DNA of 64,000 nucleotides from NCBI GenBank assembly GCA_015039465.1, contig MU130029.1, positions 145,493 through 209,492 on the forward strand, given 5' to 3'. This document shows positions 35,500 through 46,774 of the stretch, piece after piece. This DNA is from Phlegmacium glaucopus. Its lineage: Eukaryota > Basidiomycota > Agaricomycetes > Agaricales > Cortinariaceae. Positions within the stretch are counted from its first letter, which is position 1, and every line of letters begins with the position of its first letter. A program made the position numbers and the translations under genes. The notes below the pieces were generated by a model. That model saw nothing but the letters and a program-made list of their open reading frames with translations, searched no databases and was not told the DNA's origin.

Positions 35500-36150
35500 A
35501 TTTACTTCAATATTGTATCATCTTTTACTTCACTTTCCTTCACAATTTCATTTTTACTCCTTTTCACCATTTCTTTAAATTCCTGTTAACAGGCAAATCA
35601 GGCCCAAATCAACACCCAAATCAGCACCCAAATCAGCACCCAAACTCGAACATGTTCACCTTCATTTATTTTTAATATTGTACCACTTTTTATTCTATCA
35701 TTTTCCATAACTCTGTTATCTCTGTATTAGTACTTAAATACACCTTCACCTTAGCAGGGATATTATCCTTTCCTCTTGGATCCTCTGCTAGTCTGACTAA
35801 GTCAGTACCATAGTTGCCCTAACACTTCTGCTGATTCATCTGCAACTCCTGCTTAGTTTTGATCCTTCTGGACTTCCTAAAGTGTGATAAATATGAGGGG
35901 AAGGATCTAGGTGCCGTGTGAATGTTGGCACTGGCAGTGAATGATAAGATAAATGATAGATAAGTGAGGATAGGAGAGTGAGTGAGATCCAGGGGCAAGG
36001 TATGGCAAGGTAGATAACTGAGGGGAACATTTGTGGGTCCATAGCCACAACAATGATGAAAAGGCCTTTTAAATAATGGGAAATATAGTTGATGCATCCA
36101 TAGAGGGGCCATTCTTGGAATGATGGGCCAAAAATACATTCAAATGTAAG
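35500..36150 (-). mobile_element. LTR retroelement relic: conserved ORF end plus LTR-like sequence
   Basis: On the minus strand, about 36140-35829 encodes a decayed but alignable copy of the unrecognised protein at 61114-61551 and 62602-63039 (GPSFQEWPLYGCINYISHY, VVAMDPQMFPSVIYLAIP, GSPEGSKLSRSCR then stop). About 20 bases past the stop the sequence changes to TGTTAGGGCAACT..., an LTR-like block shared with 47654-47830, including a TATTTAAGTACTAATA promoter-like stretch. The right-edge copies have a different LTR-like block at the same point. Confidence 0.55.
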
Positions 36151-36332
36151 TGTTAGAGGACATTAACTGCAACTACTAGAGTGCTGTTAGTTTAGAGAGA
36201 AGAAGTCACCAGTAACCAAGTTTATTCCAAGGTGCTGTTCTAAGATGGCACCTGCTACCATTATATACCTGTGGACCAAGGTAGCTACACTGGGCCCAGG
36301 TAACAAAAACAAGGTAAGTAATAGGAATAGGA

Positions 36333-36356
36333 CACACATTCCATAAGGAATGTGTG
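36333..36356. repeat. Perfect 10-base hairpin
   Basis: CACACATTCC at 36333-36342 and its complement at 36347-36356, with a 4-base loop. Function unknown. Confidence 0.7.
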
Positions 36357-37019
36357 ATAAGTATCTACTCAGAACCTTTTGCTCTGCACTATAACCCCTT
36401 GCCCTGCATCTCAACCCCTCTGTCCTGTCTTCATCCCATCATCATCACCAACACAGCTCACATTATGCCTGTCACCACATGCCACCAATCCCACCCCAGC
36501 CCAAACAAGCTTGATAACCTGAAGAGCAGCAGCAACAAAGCAGCTTTGACCAGCAACCAGCACAAGCACCAGGAATTGAACACTGACCTGGTTGATGCCT
36601 CCAAAAGGCCTGACTCCTGAGGCTAAAGAAGAGAAAAATATGAGAAAGAGGAAAGGGAGGTAAGTTTATCCCCCAACTTGTGTCCAATTTGCTCACCTTA
36701 TGAACAGGAAAACTGCTCTTAAGAGGGCAGCAGATAATGTAGTGTTCTGTAGCAGGTCTTCCAGTCCATCTCACCCTGTAAGTCAATATATTCATAGTCT
36801 ACACATTCACTAATGTTTGTACAGGGCTGAGCACATGGCTCATGGATAGGACTCAAATGAAGTCTAGGTTTGTAAATACATTATTTTGCCAGTTTAACAA
36901 CTTTGCAGCATACATTAATACTTGTGGATGCCTTTGTGGTTATCAAATGCATTTGAAACATATTTATTTTTTTGAGGTTGGTCTGAGAGACTCCCAGAGT
37001 AGCTAGAATGTCTTAGAGC

Positions 37020-38246
37020 TAAAGTGTTTTTCCTGATGCCTATCCAAGGACACCTCAGGACAACCTAGGACAGCATAGATAAAATTTTGAGTGTCACACA
37101 TTTGCTCAGGACACCTCTAGTGTATCCTGGTGCATTGACCATCTGGATTAAATCACATCAGGAGGCCCTGGGAGTCCCTTAGAATTTATGAATTTTGCTA
37201 GACAATATTCAACCGCCGTATCCAGGAAAGTATTTTGCAATTTTCTCAATAAGGAGAGCTGCTATTAATATAATTTAAACATATTCAGGGTCCTAAAACA
37301 ATTCTCTACCATCTTTAAAATTTCCTTTTTTGGAATTTTATGTAATCTACCCTGACCCAGCACCATATGCTCAAAATCATGCTTATCTGTGATCATGTGA
37401 CCAATGGTCTGTGCGCCATCCAAAAGATATATAAACCACCCACAATTTTGTTTTCTTATTTCCTACTTCCCCTAGTATTATAGTACTAGTATATAACTTT
37501 GTATCACTATTTTATTATTATTTTATTACTAGTATATATGATATTTAGAATAATTAAATATGATTTTATTATATTATTATTATTCTGTTGTGTGAGACTA
37601 TTCAAATATCTGGTTTATATATGCTCTAGCATCAGATCTAAAGGGACTAAGGCTGCCTCAGGGATGCTCTCAGGTTGCCTCAGGACACTCTTAGGTTGCC
37701 CCAGGACATACCCAGGACATACCTAGGACACCCTCTGAGTTTACAAAAAAAAAGACATTGGAATAATTAATACCTTCTTAGAGCACTCTTGGAGCTCTGG
37801 GGGTGTCTTAGAGTATTTTAGAGTGTCCTTAGACTGTCCTAGGGCAAAAGTGTTTTTCCTGATGAACTTTGTATCACTATTTTATTATTATTTTATTACT
37901 AGTATATATGATGTTTAGAATAATTGAATATGATTTTATTATACTATTATTATTCTGTTGTGTGAGACTATTCAAATATCTGGTTTATATATGCTCTAGC
38001 ATCAGATCCAAAGGAACTAAGGCTGCCTCAGGATGCTCTCAGGTTGCCTTAGGACACTCTCAGGTTGCCCCAGGACATACCCAGGACATACCCAGGACAC
38101 CCTCTGAGTTTATGAAAAAAAGGACATTGGAATAATACCTTCTTAGAGCACTCTTGGAGCTCTAAGGCTCTAAGAGCTCTGGGGGTGTCTTAGAGTGTTC
38201 TAGAGCGTCCTTAGACTGTCCTAGGGCAAAAGTGTTTTTCCTGATG
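37020..38246. repeat. AGGACAC-rich repeat with tandem duplication of about 375 bases
   Basis: Two direct copies, about 37496-37865 and 37866-38246, share the sequence from TTTGTATCACTATTTTATTA to AAAGTGTTTTTCCTGATG at an offset of 370-382 bases, with few differences. The word AAAGTGTTTTTCCTGATG occurs a third time near 37022. The inner part is an array of degenerate CCTCAGGACAC/CCAGGACAT words. The repeat abuts the copia relic to the right. Confidence 0.75.
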
Positions 38247-40890
38247 TGTTCCTCTCCCTTCTAATAGATCTGCTACCTTTTGAGTTGGCTTTCTAACTCT
38301 TCTACTTGGCAATTTGGTGTCTGATAAGTTTTCTGGAGTTTCATCAATAGGCAGGTTCATGGGCACTTCAACGTGAATTTCTGAGGTGTTTTTGGCTGGT
38401 AAGTCTGCAATCAATTTGACCTGTTCAATCATTGTCAACTCCTCCTCAAAACAATCTGCTGATGAGTTATTGTAGGTTATGTTCTGTTTGACCATTACTG
38501 ACTTTGTATCTGGCCAATATATTTGGACACCTTTCAACTCATTGTCTATCCCCAACCATTGCCCCTCTTTGACTCTGCCTCCCAACTTTGTACCACCCTC
38601 AATTTGCACATACACCTTCTCTCCCCACTCTCTCAATCCCTTCAAACTCGGCTTTCTCCTGAATGCTGCCTCAAAAGGCATCATCCCATCCACCGCTTTT
38701 GTCCTGGTTCTGTTAAGTAACCACACAACATGCCTTGCCACTTCACCCTAAAGGAATTTCAGGAGTCCACTTGCATGTAGAAGCACACAAATCCTCTCTC
38801 CTATGGTTCTATTGCAACACTCCGCTACACCTGCATGTTGAGGAGTGTTGTGGACATTGAGCTTCTGATTGGTACCCTTGGATTTGAGATAATCAATGAA
38901 TTCCTCCCCCTGGTACTCTCCTCCTCAATCTGTGTTTAGCTCCTTAATCTTCGCCCCTATCTGGACTTCTACCCATGCCTTGTATTCTTATAAGCTTTGG
39001 GTGTCTCGTCCTTTGTCCAAAGCAAATACAAGTATGTCAAGCAGGTTTTGTCATTGATGAAGGTGATGTAATATTTTTTTCCTCCTCATGACTCAACTGG
39101 TGACTTCCCCCACAGATCTGAGTGTACCTCTTTCCTAAAAACTGCTGCTCGCTTGCCCTCTCTCATCTTTGGCACTGGCTTTCGCATTGCCTTAGCATAA
39201 ACACACAATGCACAGAAGAACTTGTTTCTGAACGGTGTATATTCAAGCTGAACTCCAGTAATCATCTTGTCTTTTATGAGTTTCCGGGTGACGTCGTATG
39301 AAATGTGGCCCATATGTCAATGAAAAAGATTGAGGGTAACTTTTTCTTCTACCACACTCACCATCCCTTCTTCATGCTCCACCTTATAGACTTGTGTCAA
39401 TGTTTGCTTCACCTCCTCTAGCACCTTGTTGTCCAGCCCCCTAACAATGCACTTTCCTCCTCCAAAAGTAGCAAATAAACCAGCTTCATCAAGTCATCCA
39501 ATTGACACTAGTGTATAGCTGACTTCTGGCAAACACAGAACTTCAACAAGTCAAAGTTGCAATGTATTGTTACCATTTGGTATGTTGATGACCAGTTCTC
39601 CTTTACCAATCATACTGAAGGTCTGTTTGTTTGCAGCACAAAAGTGTCTAGGAGTGATTTCTTCAAAATTATTGAATTGGTCACGATATGGTGAGATGTG
39701 GTTTGTGCACCCGGAGTTGTATAGTTCTGCAGTTCCAATTGTTTGGACAGACTCCACTGTGATGAAGGACTCTCCTGAAGTATCCCTGAACTCTTCAAAA
39801 ACACTTGTCTCCCTCCTCACACTCTCTAACTTGTCTTCTTTCTTTATGGCCTCCTCAAACCAATCTGCATCACTTTCACCACCACCAAACTCCTCATCCA
39901 CATCACTCACAACCATCTGAATTGACCTCAACTATTTCTTCTGCTGCCCATGCACCCTCCTCCTCATCGGAGTTTGCTTCTACAATGTTTGCAGTTCCAG
40001 ATGGCCCTTGGCACTTCTGGTCAGATTTCTTGCCTGCATGTCTATGAGTGTTTCACCTGGGCTTTCTTGGTTCCTTGCATTCTGAACTGAAATGCCCCAT
40101 TTTGCCACAATTCCAGCACTCAATATGCTGCTTATCTTGACCTCTCTTCCTTCTTGGCTCATCCACATTTACCGCTAACACTTCATCTTTCTCTTCTTAT
40201 TTTCCTTTTGTAGATCCCTTCCGCCTCTGTGCTCTCAGACCCTGACACTCTGCCTCCTGCAATAGCATCATTATCAATGTGTTTGCATCTATTGGTTGCT
40301 AGGTGTGATGCATCGTCCAAGTCATTTGAGCTGATGCAAAGTTGGATAGCGCATCTGGGAGTGATGAGATGATGGTTGAGATAATATTTGTTGCTGATCT
40401 TTACTCCCACTTGTGCTAGCTCTTCCTTTCAACCCCAAGTTCCTCAAGAACTCCTTTGCATTCCCCCTCTCTGAGCACCGCATTGTCAAAAACTTCACCC
40501 TCAACTCCGTTTGTGCACACATCCCTTTCTAAGTGTATTCTCGCACCACCAACTCCCATCTCTCACAAGTCATCTCCTTGGAGCAAATCTCTATCATGGT
40601 CAAATTGGGTAAGCACTGAGTAAGTAGTGTTTTCACAGAATATTTGTTCTTCTCCCACTGGCTCTTTGTGGCTATCTTGGCAGCAGTTGGTTCAGTCAAG
40701 AGAGTAGGAGCGGGACAAGATCCATCAAAGTGGCCCCAAAAACCCTTCGCCTGGATCGTGTCTTTGAAGCATACAAAAATATAACCCAGTTTGAACCTTT
40801 GTTGTCAAGCTTGGGCACAGTTGACAATAGCAAGTCAGATAACAACAAGTTATTGTTCATAGACATTTTCAAGTAAAGATTTCTGGAGGG
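38246..40890 (-). pseudogene. Old copia gag-protease-integrase remnant
   Basis: A second copia lineage on the minus strand, broken in every domain. From right to left: gag-like sequence (about 40890-40180); a CCHC knuckle in one frame (CWNCGKMGHFSSEC, about 40084-40125); a protease box ELYNSGCTNHISP at about 39715 (catalytic Asp replaced by Asn); the pre-integrase finger with CALCVYAKAMRKPVP and EVHSDLWG (39086-39313); and the integrase C-terminal part (VVWLLNRTRTKAVDGMMPFE ... GQWLGIDNELKGVQIYWP, 38246-38741). RT is missing, being cut off by the repeat at 37-38.2 kb. CpG-poor. Confidence 0.8.
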
Positions 40891-41008
40891 CAAGGACGGT
40901 TTATGAGTTAAGCAGATTTAGCAAGAATGAATATCATTTCAGTACAATACTGGATATATAGGCTACAGACTTGTAATGTAAGTACAAGGGAAATACAAAT
41001 GAAGCCTT

Positions 41009-41278
41009 TTAGTATCTACCAGAGTTTAGAAAGATGGTAGAAGCAAAGAAAGAACTACCAAGGAAGAGCACCACTCGATGATGTCTTGTTGAGTATTGGT
41101 CCTTGGGTTTTTGGTACTGGACATCTACCATCCGGTAGATCATCCCTTTCCAACGGATATTCCAGTCCACTTTGCCAAATGTACTAATTGTGGCATCCAA
41201 GCTGCCTTCCATAAATTGAAGGTAGTCCTTGTGGCTATGCAAAGATATAACAGCGACAAACTTTAGTTCTAAAGTGTC
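41009..41278 (-). pseudogene. Gene remnant interrupted by a MITE, unrecognised
   Basis: The minus frame reads DTLELKFVAVISLHSHKDYL and then MEGSLDATISTFGKVDWNIR, a well-mixed protein-like sequence with no assigned family. The MITE at 41287-42094 lies immediately upstream. Coding-like sequence (HAGLEDQDCLLVKRAQVE) continues beyond the MITE but in a different frame, so the remnant also carries an indel. Confidence 0.4.
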
Positions 41279-41286
41279 ACTAGCAA

Positions 41287-42094
41287 TAGGGATGCCAAAG
41301 TTCAGTTCAGTTCAGTTCAGGACCCATTTTCTCAGAACCAGAACCAGAACGACTTAGGAAAACCAGAACCAGAACCAGAACCAGAACAGAACCAACAGAA
41401 CTGGTTCTCTTGGTTTGGTTCTGGTTCAGAACCAGTTAAAACCATAAGAATCAGTTAGAAATAGACTTTTGTTAGGATATCACCAATTAGACAAGAAATT
41501 CTCATTTTAAATTTTATTTTATAAAATTACATCTTATTTCTTAGAAATAAATATATCTTGAAATTTGAGGCCAGAAGTTTGTAGTATTGGTGTTATAACT
41601 ATGACATCACTAAAAGTAAACATGAAAAGAAAAAATTACTACTAAATCATTTTGCCAACTAGTGACAACTTTGAATTGGATTCTTGCATAGGAGTATATT
41701 AATATTAATAAAACCTGAAGTTATAAAGTAAATGAGACATATTCTTGATTATGTACTATGCCAGACCAAAAAATGATGTACTTCTGATTGGAAATATATT
41801 GTGTTGGTGACTTGAATAAATATTTTCATTACAGATACAGGTACATTGTGCCATTGAACCTGTAAAATAATGCAAATAAGTAAATATATTACTTAAATGT
41901 TTGCCTTGGGATATAGTGGTTCAGAATGGTTTGAACCGGTTCAGAACTGGTTCTCAGATTTCTGGCCAATCAAGAACCAGAACCAGAACCAGATGGCTGA
42001 GGCCAAACCAGAACCAGAACTGAACCAGATACTTGGTTTGGTTTGGTTGGTTCTGGTTCTTGGACTAGTTCAGAACTGAACTTCAGCATCCCTA
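41287..42094. mobile_element. hAT-type MITE, 808 bases, GAACCAGAACC-rich
   Basis: Inverted ends TAGGGATGCCAAAGTTCAG ... CTGAACTTCAGCATCCCTA. The exact 8-base target duplication ACTAGCAA lies at 41279-41286 and 42095-42102. The subterminal zones are arrays of GAACCAGAACC and its complement GGTTCTGGTTC; the AT-rich middle has no coding capacity. The TAG start and 8-base duplication fit hAT. Confidence 0.92.
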
Positions 42095-42657
42095 ACTAGC
42101 AACAATTCTACTTGTGCTCTTTTCACTAACAGACAATCCTGATCTTCTAAACCTGCATGCTTGGCAACAACACCTATCTTGCTCTGGAGAGAAGAAAAGT
42201 GCCTTATCTGGATGGATTAAATAATGTCTGGCATGAACTCTACACTCATATTTAGAGCATCAGACTTTGGATTTATTTAAAAAGTCTGAAAGGCCTAAAG
42301 ACAACTTATTTAGCAGATCATTAGTGAATTCATGGAGAAAATGATCTTGCTACCAAAGTTAATTTGAATTTTGTTGTACATTTGAAAGTGGGGAAAAGTC
42401 TTTGGGTTGATCAGGTCTTTTTTAGTGTCATAAATGCTATGTGAAGTTTTCATGCATCTGCTGTAGTCTATACTGAATTCTGGAACAATAGTTTTGGAGG
42501 AAGTGGCACATAATTATCTACTATCATTACTAGGCAATAAGTTTGGAAGAGTCTACAAGGACAATAGCTGCATTTTCTGGAGTACATTTAGAACTAAAGG
42601 ATAACCTGGACATAAATCAAATCATGGAACAAGCCTTTGTTAAAATTAGGTGATCAG

Positions 42658-43197
42658 GGTTGTATTAAGCCAGCTGATGGACATGCATGTTCAGAATGCA
42701 CCCAGCCATACAAAATAAATTCAGATACTCTCCCACAACATAATCCTGCTGCACACAATGATCCTGATGGAATTTTTGGTTAGGATAACAACAGAGTTGT
42801 TCCTCCACTGACAAGCAATTATAACACCTTGTTGCTCAGAATTTTCCTGAGGTATCGTCATCCCACTGGCACCATGTGCAGGCCAGACTATGTGGCATGC
42901 TCTTCAGCTCATGAAGTTATCCACTGAACTGGTATCAAAGTGACTGTTGAAATCCATTCAACTGGCACAAGTGCAAGAGAGGGATCTCTCCAAGCATCTT
43001 CTTACACTATTTACCTTCTACAAGCATGCCCCAATCATATTTCTGTCCAAGGCATGTACATGGATAAAAAAGGTGTTACCCTCATCGTTAGCAGTGCCAC
43101 AGGTGTGAAGAAAAGTCCAATGCTGAGTTTAGCACTCTCAGAGCATGTACAACTCATATCTGCCTTTGTCAAATGCCTTTCATTCTTCAATAATTGA
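42658..43197 (+). pseudogene. Remnants resembling a KDZ-associated Cys-cluster protein and a FunK1-type kinase
   Basis: First piece (42658-42830): PADGHACSECTQPYK, then DPAAHNDPDGIFG and NNRVVPPLTS, resembling Cys-cluster proteins linked to KDZ transposons in agaricomycetes; one stop interrupts it. Second piece (42840-43197): TGTMCRPDYVAC, then VTVEIHSTGTSAREGSLQAS and SYTIYLLQACPNHISVQGMY, with DKKGVTLIVSSATGV, resembling the N-terminal region of fungal-type (FunK1) kinase proteins; a stop lies near 42928. Both assignments are from remembered family resemblance. They are mutated relics in CpG-poor DNA. Confidence 0.45.
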
Positions 43198-43299
43198 TCC
43201 TACCATAGAGAGGTAGGATGGCCAGCACAAGTTCATGGGTCTTTGATACTACCTTTCAAATACCAAAATAACACCCACCAAATGTATCAGTTACACCAT

Positions 43300-44242
43300 T
43301 CTGAAGGCTCTGAGTGAGTCCAAGCAGTTCCAAGCAGTTCCAAGCGCAGTCTGAGCAAAATATTTAAATTGTGTATAAGTCAGATTCTGACCATATTCTG
43401 AGTCATTCTGAGCACATTCCAAGCACATTGCATGTCTTCTTCAATTTAAATTACTGTAAGTACATTTGTACTAAATCATTTTTTGTAGTATAGATATTAA
43501 TTTCTTTAAGTCAATCCTAACAACTGTACCTGTGAGACCATCACTCATAGTCAATTATACATTATTTAATCTAATAACATAAATGAAATAAAAATAAATA
43601 AATGAACACAAAGTAGCCATGTTTGACATCATTCATGGTTAGGAGTAAAATAAAAATATTTAAAAAAACCTTCCTGCAAGGGGGGTTGCTGACATTTGAA
43701 AGAAATTTTTAAAAAACCCCCTCTTGGAGGGGGGTAGTGGTTGTTACCATCATCCCTCAAAATAAAGAAACCCCCTCTTGAAGGAGGGTAGCAGTTGTGA
43801 AATAATAATAAAAACCTCTAAGCAGGGCAGTGGTGGTTGTTGGCTGTCAAATTTAAAAAAAAACCCCTAAACAGAGGGTAACAGTCATTGTCCATCAAAG
43901 TAAAAGAAATCCCCCTGAAGGGGTAGTCATCAGTGTCTGTTAAAATAAAATAAACCCCCAGACAGGAGGGTTTGCTATCATTGTTCAAAGGCATAAAATT
44001 TTAAGAAAAACCCCCCCTGTGAAAGGGAGTTTTTTTAGGGTGGCAATGGAGGGTGATGGTGAAATGGTGGTTGTGGTTGCTGTATGCTGTGGGTTGTAGT
44101 TAATAAAGTGAAACTTATAAAAAAGAATTAAAGAAAAACTGAAAACCCCCTGGTGAGGGGGGTAGCCATCCTCATCATTGTCATTGGTTGTTGCCATTGT
44201 TGTTGTCTGGTCATTGTCAGTGTGGGGGAGAGTAAAGACCTC
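43300..44242. mobile_element. Decayed copy of the hairpin-array repeat family (copy 0)
   Basis: Homologous to 49380-50060 of the younger copy: shared ATTATACATT(TTG)TAATCTAATAA sequence, a TTTGACAT...CATGGTTA word, then an array of about nine short hairpins of the form AAACCCCCTC-n-GAGGGGGTAG. The right end GTGGGGGAGAGTAAAGACCTC matches the outer end of the younger copies. The left side has CCAAGCAGTTCCAAGC-like arms and no clear terminus. Where copy 1 reads CGTCGTTGTCG, this copy reads CATCATTGTCA. Confidence 0.65.
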
Positions 44243-44570
44243 ATCAGATTATATGGAAGTAGATGATGGTGGAACTGTGAAATTGGTTGTACTTGATGGT
44301 ATTGTAATGGGCACAACAGTAAGTATTGAATTGTTATAATCTTTCTCAGAACTGAGTTTATTTCTAGCATTGTGCATATGAAAACTGCATTGAGGATCTG
44401 GAAAATGCATGTGAAGGTGTATTTTGTACTCTTCATGAGCATGAATATGGACCACATTATTGTGTGCATGTATGCCAACATAACAAAGTTGCACCAACCC
44501 AAGCATGCTCTTAATACAAAATGCAATGGGACAAACACATTCATCACCATAGCTGTTCAAGTCTTACAGG
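44243..44570 (+). pseudogene. Cys-cluster protein remnant, continuation
   Basis: Reads YMEVDDGGTVKLVVLDGIVMG and later GVFCTLHEHEYGPHYC in plus frames with stops between. Together with the pieces at 42658 and 45178 these follow the order expected of one Cys-cluster protein of the KDZ-associated type, interrupted by copy 0 of the hairpin repeat and the kinase-like piece. Confidence 0.45.
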
Positions 44571-45177
44571 TGTTCAATGTATGTTACAAAGACCTGCTGA
44601 AAATCTGTCTGTTAAGCCTGGATTATCAGACAGAGTAAATGGACAGAGCTGAACAGACAGTAACAGATTAGGACTTTAGCCTCAGTGTATGTACTGTGCT
44701 GCCCAACACCTTTGTTGTCCTATATTTTGGAGCTGGAAAGGAATGGAGTGGAATTAGAAGTTGGGAGGACTTAGAAAGAGAACAAAGTGGGGGAGCCAAG
44801 TTGATATTCAAAACTGGGGAAAAACATACAAGCCTGAGTACTTAAATAATATTAAAGAATAACATCAGGATGTAAAAGACTACAATAATGCACTCTGCTC
44901 TGCTCTTAGAAAGTCCTGCATTATTGAGTGAGTCATTCACTGATAAGATAAGATGTTGATATAGGATGATGATGATGGGGATGAGCTTGGAGTTGTGGGG
45001 TGGAGGGGCTGAAATAGTACAGATAACTATTGGATCCAGAAGAAGGAATCAGGTGTTCCAGTCATGGCTCTATTGGAACTGGTGATGGAACAACCCATGA
45101 CTGAATCATAACACTGCTATAGAATCCTGCAACAGAGGAAATGTACAATTACATGATGAAAATGCCCCAGAACCATT

Positions 45178-45540
45178 TTGAAGCCACTACTTCAGTCCCC
45201 CCCTCCTGTTTTTATTATGTGGAAACAATCTGATGCTGTTATTGCTTGGGCAAAACTTGCAAAATATGAACCACCAACAAATATCTTGAACTTCTTGGAC
45301 AAGGTGTATCCCACAGAGGAGTCTCAGCATGACTATATATGCGTTGGCAAGGCTTGTCTTCTGCTCAGAACTGCTATCAGCGATGGATCTTAGAATGAGT
45401 GGCAGAAAACTAATTACTTCATTGTTGATGCATACCACTATATAAATCATCACACAAGTCATTTCTTTGCCAGAAATTTTATAATTCTGGCCACTGGATG
45501 GCTCTGCTCCTAATATTGTCATTATGACCTTTGATAAAAA
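45178..45540 (+). pseudogene. Cys-cluster protein remnant, C-terminal part
   Basis: Open from 45178 to 45393 (AVIAWAKLAKYEPPTNILNF, then KVYPTEESQHDYICVGKACL), then, after a TAG, TNYFIVDAYHYINHHTSHF. Conserved-looking aromatic/His-rich stretches such as IVDAYHYINH fit the same KDZ-associated family. A stop and a poly-A run end it. Confidence 0.45.
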
Positions 45541-45769
45541 AAAAACAAGCCTTATTTGAAATGGGTGTTCAATACTCAGGTATGTTTACTTGTATTATAA
45601 GTTTATAATAATTAATCACAGCATATTCAGGCATGTGAACAATTGAATGCATGACTGGGTGGTTTTGACTCTACTCTAAAACACATGAAACCAGGCAAAT
45701 TTAATTGGTTTTTGCATACAATGCTCTTTGACCACACTTAATATGTTATTGAGAGACAAAGACTAGTGA

Positions 45770-45915
45770 TTGCCAAGGGTTTCAAAACCTGTGGCAGCCT
45801 GGGGTAAGGGTACAGAGGGTAGGTAAGGGTTGGCATTTATGTACCCTTGGAAAACCCTTACCCTTGACAAGGGTTCAAGGGTTTTCAAGGGTTTTTTCAA
45901 GGGTTTCAATTCCTA
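45770..45915. repeat. AAGGGTT-rich low-complexity block
   Basis: Many copies of AAGGGTT/AACCCTT and TTCAAGGGTTT within about 140 bases, starting TAGTGATTGCCAAGGGTTT. It could be one end of another TAG-start MITE, but no partner end was found. Confidence 0.45.
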
Positions 45916-46099
45916 TTTTTAACATAAGATTTTTGTCAAAATATTAGCTTTCAAGCTTATTTTTCGGCTCCCAAGTTATATAAATTCTACATTATTGGAT
46001 TTAATAAGTATAAAACTGTACAATAAACTAAATATTGCAATATTTCCTTGTTTAAGAAGGCAAAAATGTGACATATTGAGGCAGTTATCTATTCTAAAT

Positions 46100-46600
46100 T
46101 ACATGTAATTGTTACATTCTGTTATACATTACTCCGGTCCGGCTCCACTGGAGCTGTCTCCGGTAGTCCATAATCCATACCAGTGCTTTCCCTTACATCT
46201 GGAATTACAACCAGCTCCGAAGATTTTCCATGTCATTCCAGCTCCTCCAGAATTATGTGCTTTCCCTTACATCTGGAATACTCCTTCCTACAACCAGCTC
46301 TGAAGATTTTCCATATCATTCCAGCTCCTTCAGATTTACTCCAAACCTGTTTCCCTCATCTTCACCATAACAACCACATCTTTGTCATCACTTTCCCATT
46401 ATCAGTCAGCACACCAGCATTGGATTATTCACCCAAGAATGCAGGACTTTCCAGGAGCAGAGCGCAGCACTTTATATTTATCTTCTATATTTTGGTTGCT
46501 TTTCCCTTTATTATTTAAGTACTTGAAGCTTGTATGTTTTCCTTAGTTTCAAATATCAACCTAGTTTTCCCCTCTTATTCTTCCTCTAAGTCCCTGCAAC
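46100..46600. repeat. Interspersed repeat R, copy 1
   Basis: Shares long stretches with 59995-60420: GTTACATTCTGT, an ACTCC(G/A)GTCCG(G/A)CTCC start, ATTATTCACCCAAGAATGCA, GCAGCACTT(TA)TATTTATC, TATTTAAGTACT(T/C)GAA and CCTCTAAGTC. It has a possible promoter-like TATTTAAG. Copy 1 has lost CG sites relative to copy 2. It may be an LTR or a non-autonomous DNA element; target duplications were not found. Confidence 0.6.
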
Positions 46601-46609
46601 TTCTGGTGG

Positions 46610-46770
46610 CTTAATTGATGAAGCAGCTGTAAAGCAAAAGAACCTGGCTTGGATGCCAGTCACTAATGATGTGAATGAAGGTGCTCTTGGCTCATTCCAT
46701 GTTCTGATGTGCAAACAACCTCAATTGACACTACTTGAGCATAATGCACTTCCCATGTTCTTCTAGTGTT
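46610..46770 (+). pseudogene. Short transposon-protein remnant
   Basis: The plus frame reads LAWMPVTNDVNEGALGSFHV and then QPQLTLLEHNALPMFF before a stop. The NDxNEGALGS-type stretch resembles a conserved patch in proteins of agaricomycete DNA transposons (recalled resemblance, no family name assigned). Repeat R lies directly upstream. Confidence 0.3.
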
Positions 46771-46774
46771 TGGA

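Noticed and set aside
35357..35578. Short plus frame with membrane-like sequence
   Set aside because: Low-complexity repeat DNA (CAACACCCAATTCAGCACCC words); no start context or family.
43285..43320. Possible left target duplication for hairpin repeat copy 0 (ATCAGTTA against ATCAGATT)
   Set aside because: Only five or six of eight bases agree and the adjoining sequence does not match the element's outer core.
43660..44165. Evenly spaced hairpins suggesting a CRISPR-like array
   Set aside because: Repeats differ in sequence and length, spacers share simple-sequence content, and the genome is eukaryotic.
45767..46670. A third MITE from TAGTGATTGCC to GCCAGTCACTA
   Set aside because: The flanking 8-mers do not match and the span includes an unrelated repeat.
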